Positions 36,364-43,392 of a DNA stretch of 64,000 nt are shown in pieces. The translations under genes and the position numbers were made by a program. Position 1 is the stretch's first letter; each line of letters starts with the position of its first letter. The notes beneath the pieces are model-generated. The model saw only the letters and a program-made list of their open reading frames with translations. It did not search any database and was not told the DNA's origin. Where the stretch lies: assembly GCA_035575135.1 (NCBI GenBank), contig DATLYE010000091.1, forward strand, positions 1 through 64,000. Reading direction: 5' to 3'. This DNA comes from JANWXD01 sp035575135. Lineage in GTDB: Bacteria > Acidobacteriota > Terriglobia > Bryobacterales > Bryobacteraceae.

Positions 36364-37143
36364 ATGCTGCTTGCTCTCGACGTCGGCAACACCAATATCA
36401 CGATTGGCGCCTTCGAGGCGTCGGCTCTGGTGGGGCGCTGGCGCCTGCGTACGGTTCTCAACCAGACGCCGGATGAGCTGGGCGTGCTGATCCGCAACCT
36501 GTTTTCGCTTTCCGGGTTGGATCTGGCCGCCGTCGGCGGGATCATTGTGGCCAGTGTCGTGCCTCCGCTCGATGCAGCCGTGGGCGCCATGGCGGAGCGT
36601 TACTTCCACACCGCGGCCATGTTTGTGAACCACCGAACCGATACGGGGCTCGAGATCGGCTACGACAACCCGAGCGAAGTAGGGGCGGACCGCGTCGTCA
36701 ACAGCGTCGCGGCGTTTCACAAATACGGCGGCCCCTGCGTGGTGGTGGATCTGGGCACTGCGATCACCTTCGACGCCATTTCTCGGGAAGGCCGGTATCT
36801 GGGAGGCGTGATCTGCCCCGGGATCGGCATCTCCGTCGAGGCGTTGTTTGCAAAAACCGCGCGGTTGCCCCTGGTCGAGTTCCGCGCGCCGGAAAAGCTC
36901 ATCGGCACCAACACGGTGGGCAGCATGCAGTCCGGACTGTACTACGGAGCCATCGGGATGATTGACGGGATCCTCGAACGCCTGTTTGCAACTCTCGGTC
37001 CGGCGACGCGCGCCGTGGCCACGGGCGGCGAGGCGCGGCTGATCGTTCAGGGTTCCAAATACCTCAAAGAGGTGGACGAAGACCTGACGCTCGTGGGATT
37101 GCGCCTGATCTGGGAGCGCAACCGCGCGGGCCAGAGCGTATGA
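36364..37143 (+). CDS. coaX: Type III pantothenate kinase
   Basis: A 259-residue CoaX: LLALDVGNTNITIGAFE (phosphate motif), PSEVGADRVVNSVAAFHKYG, CVVVDLGTAITFDAISREG and GGVICPGIGISVEALF, all standard. It makes 4'-phosphopantothenate for CoA and belongs to the ASKHA fold. It lies 9 bases after birA. birA-coaX adjacency is common, and relatives include BirA-CoaX fusions. Confidence 0.96.
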   Translation: MLLALDVGNTNITIGAFEASALVGRWRLRTVLNQTPDELGVLIRNLFSLSGLDLAAVGGIIVASVVPPLDAAVGAMAERYFHTAAMFVNHRTDTGLEIGYDNPSEVGADRVVNSVAAFHKYGGPCVVVDLGTAITFDAISREGRYLGGVICPGIGISVEALFAKTARLPLVEFRAPEKLIGTNTVGSMQSGLYYGAIGMIDGILERLFATLGPATRAVATGGEARLIVQGSKYLKEVDEDLTLVGLRLIWERNRAGQSV

Positions 37144-37832
37144 GCCGGCCGGAACAGGACGACTGGCGGTTCAACTATTTCAATTACTTCACCGAGATCG
37201 AAGAGCACTTTCAACGGGCGCGCGGCACGGGTCTGTTTCTGCTTTCCCCTCTGGACTGGGCGCTCATTGAAAGCTGGAAGAACGCCGGGATCCCGCTCGA
37301 GGCGGTCCTGCGGGGGATTGACGCTGCCTTTGCGAAGTGGCGGGCCCGCCGGCCGCGCATCGAGAAGGTGAACTCGCTGGCCTATTGCGCCCAGGCGGTC
37401 CTCAAGGAGGCCGAGGCCATGGCGGGCCAGGAGCCGCGGTCGGCCCGCCCCGCCGCTCCGTTCGAGCTCGAGGAACTACGCCAGTTCCTTACACGCAACG
37501 CGTCCGTGCTCCGCGAGCGCCAAAACCCTGTGTATCAGGAGATCGCCACGGCTCTGGAGCGACTGGCCGCCGAGGCCGAGATCTGGTACGACAACCTCGA
37601 GCAACTCGAACAGCGGCTGACCGCCCTCGAAGAGAAAATGATCGCGGCGGCGCGGGCCTCGCAGAGCGAGGAAAGTCTTGTGGCGGCGCGGCGTGCGCTC
37701 GATCAGGAACTGCGTCCTTATCGCAGCAAAATGACGGCGGCGCAACTGGCGCTGCTCGAAAAACAATACCTCGAACGGCAACTGCTCGAACAAGCGGGCC
37801 TACCCCGGCTCAGTCTTTTCTATTTGAAGTAA
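37140..37832 (+). CDS. Conserved-looking helical protein of unknown function
   Basis: A 230-residue, mostly helical protein with no recognised family. The N-terminal 75 residues are aromatic-rich (DDWRFNYFNYFTEIEEHFQR, LSPLDWALIESWKNAGIPLE). Residues 110-225 form long charged helices likely to be coiled coil (LEQLEQRLTALEEKMIAAA, ALLEKQYLERQLLEQAG). It has no signal peptide and no membrane segment. The ATG overlaps the coaX stop, so it is translated with the operon. The DWALIESW...GIPLEAVLRGI pattern resembles small helical domains of DNA-replication-type proteins, but that is too weak for a call. Confidence 0.8.
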   Translation: MSRPEQDDWRFNYFNYFTEIEEHFQRARGTGLFLLSPLDWALIESWKNAGIPLEAVLRGIDAAFAKWRARRPRIEKVNSLAYCAQAVLKEAEAMAGQEPRSARPAAPFELEELRQFLTRNASVLRERQNPVYQEIATALERLAAEAEIWYDNLEQLEQRLTALEEKMIAAARASQSEESLVAARRALDQELRPYRSKMTAAQLALLEKQYLERQLLEQAGLPRLSLFYLK

Positions 37833-37853
37833 CAAATTCCTGCGGCCGTGCCG

Positions 37854-37859
37854 TATACT
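37854..37859 (+). promoter_or_regulatory. -10 box of a probable leaderless promoter (nitrilase-family gene)
   Basis: TATACT ends 6 bases before the ATG at 37866, and no ribosome site lies between. It is the clearest of the leaderless-type promoters in the window. Confidence 0.5.
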
Positions 37860-37865
37860 GCGGGC

Positions 37866-39188
37866 ATGCGGACCGTCATTGCTTTGGTTAGCGTCGCAGC
37901 CGCGTTCGGAGCCCCTTTGCGAATCAGTTTTTCCGAATTTGCACCGGGGCTGGACGGTACTCCTGCGGGCTGGGCGGTCTGGGCGCCGCGGCCCGACATC
38001 GCCCCGCGCGCCTTTGTGGACGCGGTGCACTCGCGTGGCGCTCCCGGATCGCTGGCGCTCGCCGGAAACAGCAACCCGGGCGTGTTCGGCGGCTGGGAGC
38101 GGCAAGTTATGGGCATCGAAGCCGGAAAGTGGTACCGACTGGTCGCGCGTTACCGCGCCGAAGGTTTGCGCTACGAACCGCGGCAGGTGGTGGCGCGGCT
38201 CGATTGGTTTACCGCGGCAGGGAAGCGCGCGGGGCAGCCGGACTACGCCTATCAGAGCCGGCCCGAGGGCGACTGGACCCGCCTGAAGCTCGAGGCTCCT
38301 GCTCCGCCCGGCGCGGCCGGCGTGAAACTGCAACTACTGCTGGTGAACGCCCCGGCGGCGACGGTGTGGTGGGACGAAATCGAGTTCGAGGAAATCCCGG
38401 CCCCGACTCCGCGCCGCGTCGTGGTGGCTGCCGTTAACTTCCGCCCCACTAAGTCACGCACCGCGGAAGAAAACGTCCGGCGCTTCCTGGAAGTGGTTGA
38501 CAGGGCGGTGCCGGACGGGGCAGACATCATTCTGTTGCCGGAAGGGATCACGGTTGTCGGCACGGGAATGAAGTACGCCGATGTGGCCGAGCCGGTCCCG
38601 GGGCCCACAGTTGCGCTGCTTGCCGAGGCGGCTCGTAAGAAGAATGCCTACGTTGCCGCAGGCATCTACGAGCGGGAAGGAACGATCCTTTACAACACGG
38701 CGGTGCTTGTGGACCGGCGCGGGAATCTCGCGGGTAAGTATCGCAAAGTCTATTTGCCGCGCGAGGAAATGGAAGGAGGTCTGACGCCGGGCGATGATTA
38801 CCCGGTGTTCGCAACGGACTTCGGCCGTCTCGGCATGATGATTTGCTGGGATGTCCAATACGCCGATCCCGCGCGTGCCCTGGCCCTCAAAGGAGCGGAG
38901 CTCGTGCTTGTGCCGATCTGGGGCGGCAACGAAGCGCTCGGCAAAGCACGCGCCATTGAAAACCAGGTCTTCGTGGCCACTTCCGGCTACGACTATCCCA
39001 CCTACATCATGGACCCGGCTGGCGAGGTGATCGCCCAGGCGCGCGAGCAAGGCTCGGCGGCCGTGGCAACCATTGACTTGAACCGCCGCTACGTGGATCC
39101 TTGGCTGGGCCACATGCGCGGTCGCTTCTTCAAGGAACTCCGGTTGGATGTGCCTGTCGAGCGGCCGTGGCTTTACCGTGTGGAGTGA
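37866..39188 (+). CDS. Secreted carbon-nitrogen hydrolase with N-terminal beta module
   Basis: A 440-residue protein with a signal peptide (residues 1-16), a beta-rich carbohydrate-binding-like module (about 20-180, ending in TVWWDEIEFEEIP) and a nitrilase-superfamily domain (185-440). The Glu-Lys-Cys triad is visible: Glu226 in IILLPEG, Lys294 in GKYRKVYLP and Cys327 in MMICWDVQYADP. Such proteins hydrolyse nitriles, amides or carbamoyl groups. Export and fusion to a binding module are unusual for nitrilases, which are mostly cytoplasmic. It has its own promoter after the valS operon. Confidence 0.88.
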   Translation: MRTVIALVSVAAAFGAPLRISFSEFAPGLDGTPAGWAVWAPRPDIAPRAFVDAVHSRGAPGSLALAGNSNPGVFGGWERQVMGIEAGKWYRLVARYRAEGLRYEPRQVVARLDWFTAAGKRAGQPDYAYQSRPEGDWTRLKLEAPAPPGAAGVKLQLLLVNAPAATVWWDEIEFEEIPAPTPRRVVVAAVNFRPTKSRTAEENVRRFLEVVDRAVPDGADIILLPEGITVVGTGMKYADVAEPVPGPTVALLAEAARKKNAYVAAGIYEREGTILYNTAVLVDRRGNLAGKYRKVYLPREEMEGGLTPGDDYPVFATDFGRLGMMICWDVQYADPARALALKGAELVLVPIWGGNEALGKARAIENQVFVATSGYDYPTYIMDPAGEVIAQAREQGSAAVATIDLNRRYVDPWLGHMRGRFFKELRLDVPVERPWLYRVE

Positions 39189-39521
39189 TCCCGACGACGC
39201 CCGTGGCTATATCCTCCGGACGATCGCCCGCGCGCGTCCGGCTCGGCGCCAACGCTCGAAATCGGCCGCATCGAGCCGGCGGAGTTTTTCGAATGTTGTC
39301 CCTGCCGCGGTCGAGCCGTAGCCGATTCCAACCGGTCGCATTTTGGCCTCGAACGATGGACTTGGGGAGATCTCGCGCGACACACTCACTCGGGCTTGGC
39401 CGTTCGGGATGGCCGCCACAGGTGGCGCCGGGCGGCAGCTGCTTGACGGAAACGACCTCCCGCTGGAGGTACTCGTTTGGCAGGATTCTTACTGGCATTG
39501 CATTCGGCCTTCAGGCCGCGA
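39189..39521. other. Gene-poor gap between the nitrilase-family gene and nnrS
   Basis: About 330 bases with no confident gene. A 70-codon minus frame (39207-39419) reads in part GIGYGSTAAGTTFEKLRRLD, then AADFERWRRAGRARAIVR, and looks protein-like. It lacks a good ribosome site and may be a small gene or remnant downstream of nnrS. No hairpin terminator is obvious. Confidence 0.35.
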
Positions 39522-41414
39522 TTAGCCTTCGTGTGCGGGTTCCCGGCCACCTGAAGCCCGGGATGCCGGTGGGATTGCGGTGTTTGCCGCTGCCGGATCA
39601 GGACAAGCCACGCGGATCTTCTCACCGCTCCCGTCTTCCTTTCGCGCCAGAGCCCGCAACTCCGCCAGGAGTCTGTCCAGATCCGCTCCCTCGCGGCGGC
39701 AGGCCTGCTCGATTGTGACCGCCCGCGCCATGGTCCGTCGCAGAACCGGATTGCGCAGTGGAGCAAAGCCGTGGCGCACGAAGATCTCCAGTGATTCTGG
39801 ATACCGCGCCAGTACGTCAGCCACCCGGGTTTCGGGTCCGAGCAGAAGCGGTTGTGCCGATCCGGTTTCGGATAACGGCTGCCGCTCGAGTTGGATTCCT
39901 TTGCGCATACAACGGACCAGATCCGCGGCCCAGAGGCTCAGCCCAGCGACTTCGAGGAAACCGCTGGCGCCCATGATCGGGTAGGCCCGCACTGTGTAAT
40001 CGGTGGCGATTTCGCTCGCGACCCGAAGCCCGTTGCCAAGGTTCAGCAGCAGAAACGCGCTCCACAGTGGAGGAAGCTGTCTCAAATCGAGGCCGCACAG
40101 CGTGGGAACTACTTTCGACGAAACGCCTACAATCATCAGCGTGATGAAGCCCACCGTCAGCGCGTGCCGGTAAGCGCCGAAGAAGGCGTGCGAAAAAGGC
40201 GAGGAGGCGCCGGTCAGGGGCTTGTAGATCCACAAGTCGTAGGCTGGCGTGACGGCGAGCATGGCGGCTGCGATCATAAACCACGCGTAGGCAGCGCGGA
40301 CAAACTTCAATCCCCGGTCGAGCTCGGCTGGCACAACCGGGCCGTAGAGCCGGTATTGGCGTGGCGTGCCGAGGGCCGCCGCCAGCAGTACCAGCGAGGC
40401 GATTTGAGGACCGGCCAGCCACGCCATCCGCCCCGTGAGCCGAGCCGCCAGGAACGTCCCCGCGCTCAGGGCGACCGCTCCGTTGAGACCCCACAACAGG
40501 AAACGCCGCCAGGCGGCTGAGGGTTCGCGCAAGCCGTACGCGTGCGGCAGAAACCGCAGTGAGACGCCCAGGATCATCATGACGGCAACCCCCAGCAGTT
40601 GCACGTCGCGGTAGGGCACATTAAAAGCGGCGACGCGCCGCAGGAACTCCTCGCGACTCGACACGTTCTCAAACAACCAGAAGACGACCGGGGTCGCTGC
40701 GGCCGCCACCAGGAACCACACACACGAAGAAATCACAAAGGCATCGTAGACCTCGCGCTTGGCGGCCCTGACGAACGTTTCGTGCAAGAGCCGACAGAAT
40801 AGCGCAACGCTTGCCAGTTGCAGCAGGCCGCCCAGGATGCCGAGGATGAGAAATCCGTTGTGAGGCGCCATCAGGTGCCCCGCCGTCTGCAGCAGGATGC
40901 CCGCCAGCATCAGCGGGAGGGTGCTGATGGCCATGGCAGGCCGGGCCAGCGCCGTGTGCTTGAAGCGCGGGAAGGCTTGGTAAGCGAAGCCCATGATGAA
41001 CAGGCCTACGAAACCGAAGACCATCGCGTCACCGTGGGCCAGCACCCAGGAATAATCCACACCCGCGAAGTGACGGTTGCGCCCGATCAGAAACAGGTTG
41101 ATGGCGCCCCACGAACAACCGAGCGTCAACACAACGGCCAGACCTGCGAGGAAGAAAGGCCGGTAGATCGTGTCCGCGCGAGATGGAACGCTCGCGGGCA
41201 CGACGTCGCAGCATCCGGCAGCTTCCCTCAGCTCTCGCAGCAACTGATCCAGGGGCACGTTATGTAAGCGCGCAAACCAGGCCACGGTCTCCCGCGGCCC
41301 GTGCGGCCCGCCGCAGCCGCGCAGGCCATATCGGTCGAGCACAAGCCGCGCGGACGGAAAGCGCCGGATGAGGTCCGGCAGCATCGTCTCGCCGGTGACT
41401 GGCCACTCTTGCAT
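39522..41414 (-). CDS. nnrS: NnrS-like membrane protein with DUF1858-type domains at both ends
   Basis: A 630-residue protein. Residues 10-62 form a DUF1858/ScdA_N-like helical domain (LPDLIRRFPSARLVLDRYGL and GCGGPHGPRETVAWFARLH). Residues 80-515 hold about 12 membrane helices of the NnrS type with conserved His residues (LAHGDAMVFGFVGLFIMGFA, FLPHAYGL, SHAFFGAYRHALTVGFITLM). Residues 535-595 form a second DUF1858-like domain (VADVLARYPESLEIFVRHGF). NnrS proteins bind heme/copper and protect against NO. The gene follows the hemerythrin gene by 17 bases. This double-ended fusion is unusual. Confidence 0.8.
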   Translation of the reverse strand: MQEWPVTGETMLPDLIRRFPSARLVLDRYGLRGCGGPHGPRETVAWFARLHNVPLDQLLRELREAAGCCDVVPASVPSRADTIYRPFFLAGLAVVLTLGCSWGAINLFLIGRNRHFAGVDYSWVLAHGDAMVFGFVGLFIMGFAYQAFPRFKHTALARPAMAISTLPLMLAGILLQTAGHLMAPHNGFLILGILGGLLQLASVALFCRLLHETFVRAAKREVYDAFVISSCVWFLVAAAATPVVFWLFENVSSREEFLRRVAAFNVPYRDVQLLGVAVMMILGVSLRFLPHAYGLREPSAAWRRFLLWGLNGAVALSAGTFLAARLTGRMAWLAGPQIASLVLLAAALGTPRQYRLYGPVVPAELDRGLKFVRAAYAWFMIAAAMLAVTPAYDLWIYKPLTGASSPFSHAFFGAYRHALTVGFITLMIVGVSSKVVPTLCGLDLRQLPPLWSAFLLLNLGNGLRVASEIATDYTVRAYPIMGASGFLEVAGLSLWAADLVRCMRKGIQLERQPLSETGSAQPLLLGPETRVADVLARYPESLEIFVRHGFAPLRNPVLRRTMARAVTIEQACRREGADLDRLLAELRALARKEDGSGEKIRVACPDPAAANTAIPPASRASGGREPAHEG

Positions 41415-41431
41415 AGCCCCACTATTGCGCC

Positions 41432-41914
41432 CTAGGATGCCCGCTGCTTGCGGTACTCGAGAAGCGTCGTGGCTTTGCGTCGCATCTCCTGCATGCGCTC
41501 CAGCAGGGACTCCTGCTGCTCGGCGGGTAAGCGCTCAATGTAGAGCGAGAGCCCGTCACAGGTCACGGGATGTTCCCAGATGAGGTCCAGGTAGCTTTCC
41601 GCAGCGCGTGCGTCGTTGGCATCCCAGGCCGGCTTGGAACTCAGTTCCGCCAGAGCCGCGACAGCCCGGAATACGCCGTCGTGCTCGACCAACAGTCGCT
41701 GGAGCCGCCCTTCCCCCAGGAATCCTTTGAGGCTGGGGTAGAGATACCGCTCTTCGAACTCGAAATGCGGCCCCACCAGGCGATCGGCTTCAGCCAGCAC
41801 GGCGCGCAACCGCGCAGGGTCGCGCTGCTCGATCGCATTCCGAACGTCAAAGAGCGCCTGCACGACCTTCGTGTGGTCGCTGTGGAATTCGTTGATCAGA
41901 GTGGATGTCGCCAT
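41432..41914 (-). CDS. Hemerythrin HHE domain protein
   Basis: A 160-residue four-helix protein with metal-type residues in NEFHSDHTKVVQAL, GPHFEFEERYLYPSL, LLVEHDGVFRAV and LIWEHPVTCDGLSLYIERL. It resembles hemerythrin-like O2/NO-binding proteins. ATG 41914 follows a GGAGGG site. A frame start 8 codons upstream is less likely. A -10-like TATTCT (minus strand, 41957-41962) and a Crp/Fnr-type site about 42 bases before the likely start point to induction by low oxygen or NO. nnrS follows in the same unit. Confidence 0.85.
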   Translation of the reverse strand: MATSTLINEFHSDHTKVVQALFDVRNAIEQRDPARLRAVLAEADRLVGPHFEFEERYLYPSLKGFLGEGRLQRLLVEHDGVFRAVAALAELSSKPAWDANDARAAESYLDLIWEHPVTCDGLSLYIERLPAEQQESLLERMQEMRRKATTLLEYRKQRAS

Positions 41915-41984
41915 TGCCTTACGCCCTCCGGATACCAAAGGGAGATTCTGTCAACCAGAATACGTCCGCCGGGACCGCAGATCC

Positions 41985-42000
41985 TGTGACCAAAGTCACC
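41985..42000. promoter_or_regulatory. Crp/Fnr-type operator in the hemerythrin-rrf2 gap
   Basis: TGTGA-CCAAAG-TCACC is an inverted repeat one base off TGTGA-N6-TCACA. It shares the half site CTGTGAC with the site at 19516. It is centred about -42 from the likely hemerythrin start (near 41950) and about -73 from the likely rrf2 start (near 42066), which are class II and class I positions. Confidence 0.55.
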
Positions 42001-42031
42001 AAAGTCGATGGGAAAAACCGATAAAAAGGTC

Positions 42032-42059
42032 TTGACATACAGTACCGACATTGTACACT
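42032..42059 (+). promoter_or_regulatory. Strong sigma-70 promoter for the rrf2-nar-act unit
   Basis: TTGACA (42032-42037) is a perfect -35 box. TACACT (42054-42059) is the -10 box after 16 bases. The transcript would start near 42066, about 15 bases before the rrf2 ATG. This is the best promoter in the window. Confidence 0.75.
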
Positions 42060-42074
42060 TGTAGATGAACAAGT
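42057..42074. promoter_or_regulatory. Inverted repeat over the rrf2 start site, probable operator
   Basis: ACTTGT (42057-42062) and ACAAGT (42069-42074) form a perfect dyad with a 6-base spacer. It overlaps the -10 box and the likely transcription start, so a bound protein would block initiation. Autoregulation by the Rrf2 protein is the simplest reading. Confidence 0.5.
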
Positions 42075-42080
42075 CGTCAA

Positions 42081-42554
42081 ATGCTGTCACACACGGCCGA
42101 ATACGCGCTGCGCGCTCTGGTTCACCTGGCGGCGCTGCCAGCCGGCAAGGTGATACTCGGCAAGGACTTGGCAGACAGAACGGCCATCCCCGCCAGATAC
42201 CTCTCCAAGATCCTGTGGGTGTTGGGTAACGCCGGGATCATTGATGCCACGCGGGGGTCCGGGGGCGGGTACCGTTTGCGCCGTCCCGCCCGGGAAATTC
42301 GGCTGGCGGAAGTCGTGGACCTGTTTGACAAAGCGCGTGCCCGGCCGGTGTGCCTGCTCGGCTGGAACCCCGAGTGCTCTGATGCGAAGCCCTGCCCGGC
42401 ACATGCGGCCTGGAAGAACGTCCGGGATGCGTACATCCGCTTCCTGGAGACGACGACAATTGCCGACATCGCTCATCTACCGGGCGACCTTTGCCAGACG
42501 GCGGAAGGCTCGGTTCCGGGCGCGGGCAAGGAGGATTTTTGTGGGGCAAATTAA
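42081..42554 (+). CDS. Rrf2-family Fe-S regulator (NsrR-like)
   Basis: A 157-residue Rrf2 regulator: winged helix at residues 1-80 (MLSHTAEYALRALVHLA, and the wing GSGGGYRLRRPAREIRL), then a cluster loop with three Cys at C91, C99 and C105. NsrR and IscR have C-x4/5-C-x5-C near the same positions, and the longer first spacing here (7) is a variant. NsrR-type proteins lose repression when NO attacks the [4Fe-4S] cluster. It is the first gene of the nar-act unit, beside NO-response genes. The 3' end overlaps the cytochrome gene by 14 bases. Confidence 0.88.
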   Translation: MLSHTAEYALRALVHLAALPAGKVILGKDLADRTAIPARYLSKILWVLGNAGIIDATRGSGGGYRLRRPAREIRLAEVVDLFDKARARPVCLLGWNPECSDAKPCPAHAAWKNVRDAYIRFLETTTIADIAHLPGDLCQTAEGSVPGAGKEDFCGAN

Positions 42555-43392
42555 GGTTTTAAGGACTTATTGGCTGATAATCGGTACGGCGTTGTCGCTC
42601 TCTCCGGCCCCGGCGCAGGAGGCCGCCGACTTTTTCCGCCAGAATTGCGCCAGCTGCCATACCATCGGCGGCGGGCGGCTCACCGGACCGGACCTCAAGA
42701 ATGTCACACAGCGCAAGGACCGAGCCTGGCTGATCGAGTTTATGCTCAACCCCCAGGCCATGCTGGACCGCGGAGATCCGTATGCCCTGAAGCTGCAACA
42801 GGAGGCCCGCGGCGTGGTCATGCCCGCCATCGCCGGTCTGACACGAGAACGCGCTGAGGCCCTGCTGAAATTGATCGAAGCCGAATCCAAACTGGAAAAG
42901 TCGCAGTTTGCGGGCATTCAGATCACCGACCGGCCGTTTACCCCGTACGAAATCTCCGAAGGGCGTCGCATCTTCACTGGAGAGCGCAAGTTGGCCGCCG
43001 GCGGACCTTCCTGCCTCGCCTGCCACTCCGTTGAGGGCACGCCCGGAATAGGTGGCGGGCGCCTGGGGCCGGATCTGACCCGCGTCTACGGGCGCCTTCA
43101 GGGGCGCAAGAATCTCGCCGCGTGGCTCATGGCGCCGGCCACGCCGACGATGCAGTCCGTCTTCCGCAAGCACCCCCTTCGGCCGGAAGAGATCCTGCTG
43201 CTCGTGGCGTTCTTCGAGGACAAAGCCCGGAGCGGTCGGGAGGCAAGCGCCGTCGGCCTGCTGACATTCTTCCTGGCCGGTCTGGGCGGAACCGTGGTGG
43301 CCCTCATTCTGTTCGATTCCGCGTGGCGGCGGCGCTTCCGGGCCGTGCGCCGGCTACTGGTGTCTCCCGATGGAATGCGAGGTGTGCGATGA
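42541..43392 (+). CDS. Diheme cytochrome c of the nar operon (NarC-like)
   Basis: A 283-residue exported cytochrome with a signal peptide (to about residue 23), two heme-binding motifs (CASCH in the N-terminal domain and CLACH in the second) and a C-terminal membrane helix (about 240-262) with a basic tail. GTG 42541 follows an AAGGAGG site. In Thermus the nar operon starts with a diheme cytochrome narC before narGHJIK, and the same order is found here. It would carry electrons at the membrane surface between quinol oxidation and nitrate or downstream N-oxide reduction. Confidence 0.85.
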   Translation: MGQIKVLRTYWLIIGTALSLSPAPAQEAADFFRQNCASCHTIGGGRLTGPDLKNVTQRKDRAWLIEFMLNPQAMLDRGDPYALKLQQEARGVVMPAIAGLTRERAEALLKLIEAESKLEKSQFAGIQITDRPFTPYEISEGRRIFTGERKLAAGGPSCLACHSVEGTPGIGGGRLGPDLTRVYGRLQGRKNLAAWLMAPATPTMQSVFRKHPLRPEEILLLVAFFEDKARSGREASAVGLLTFFLAGLGGTVVALILFDSAWRRRFRAVRRLLVSPDGMRGVR

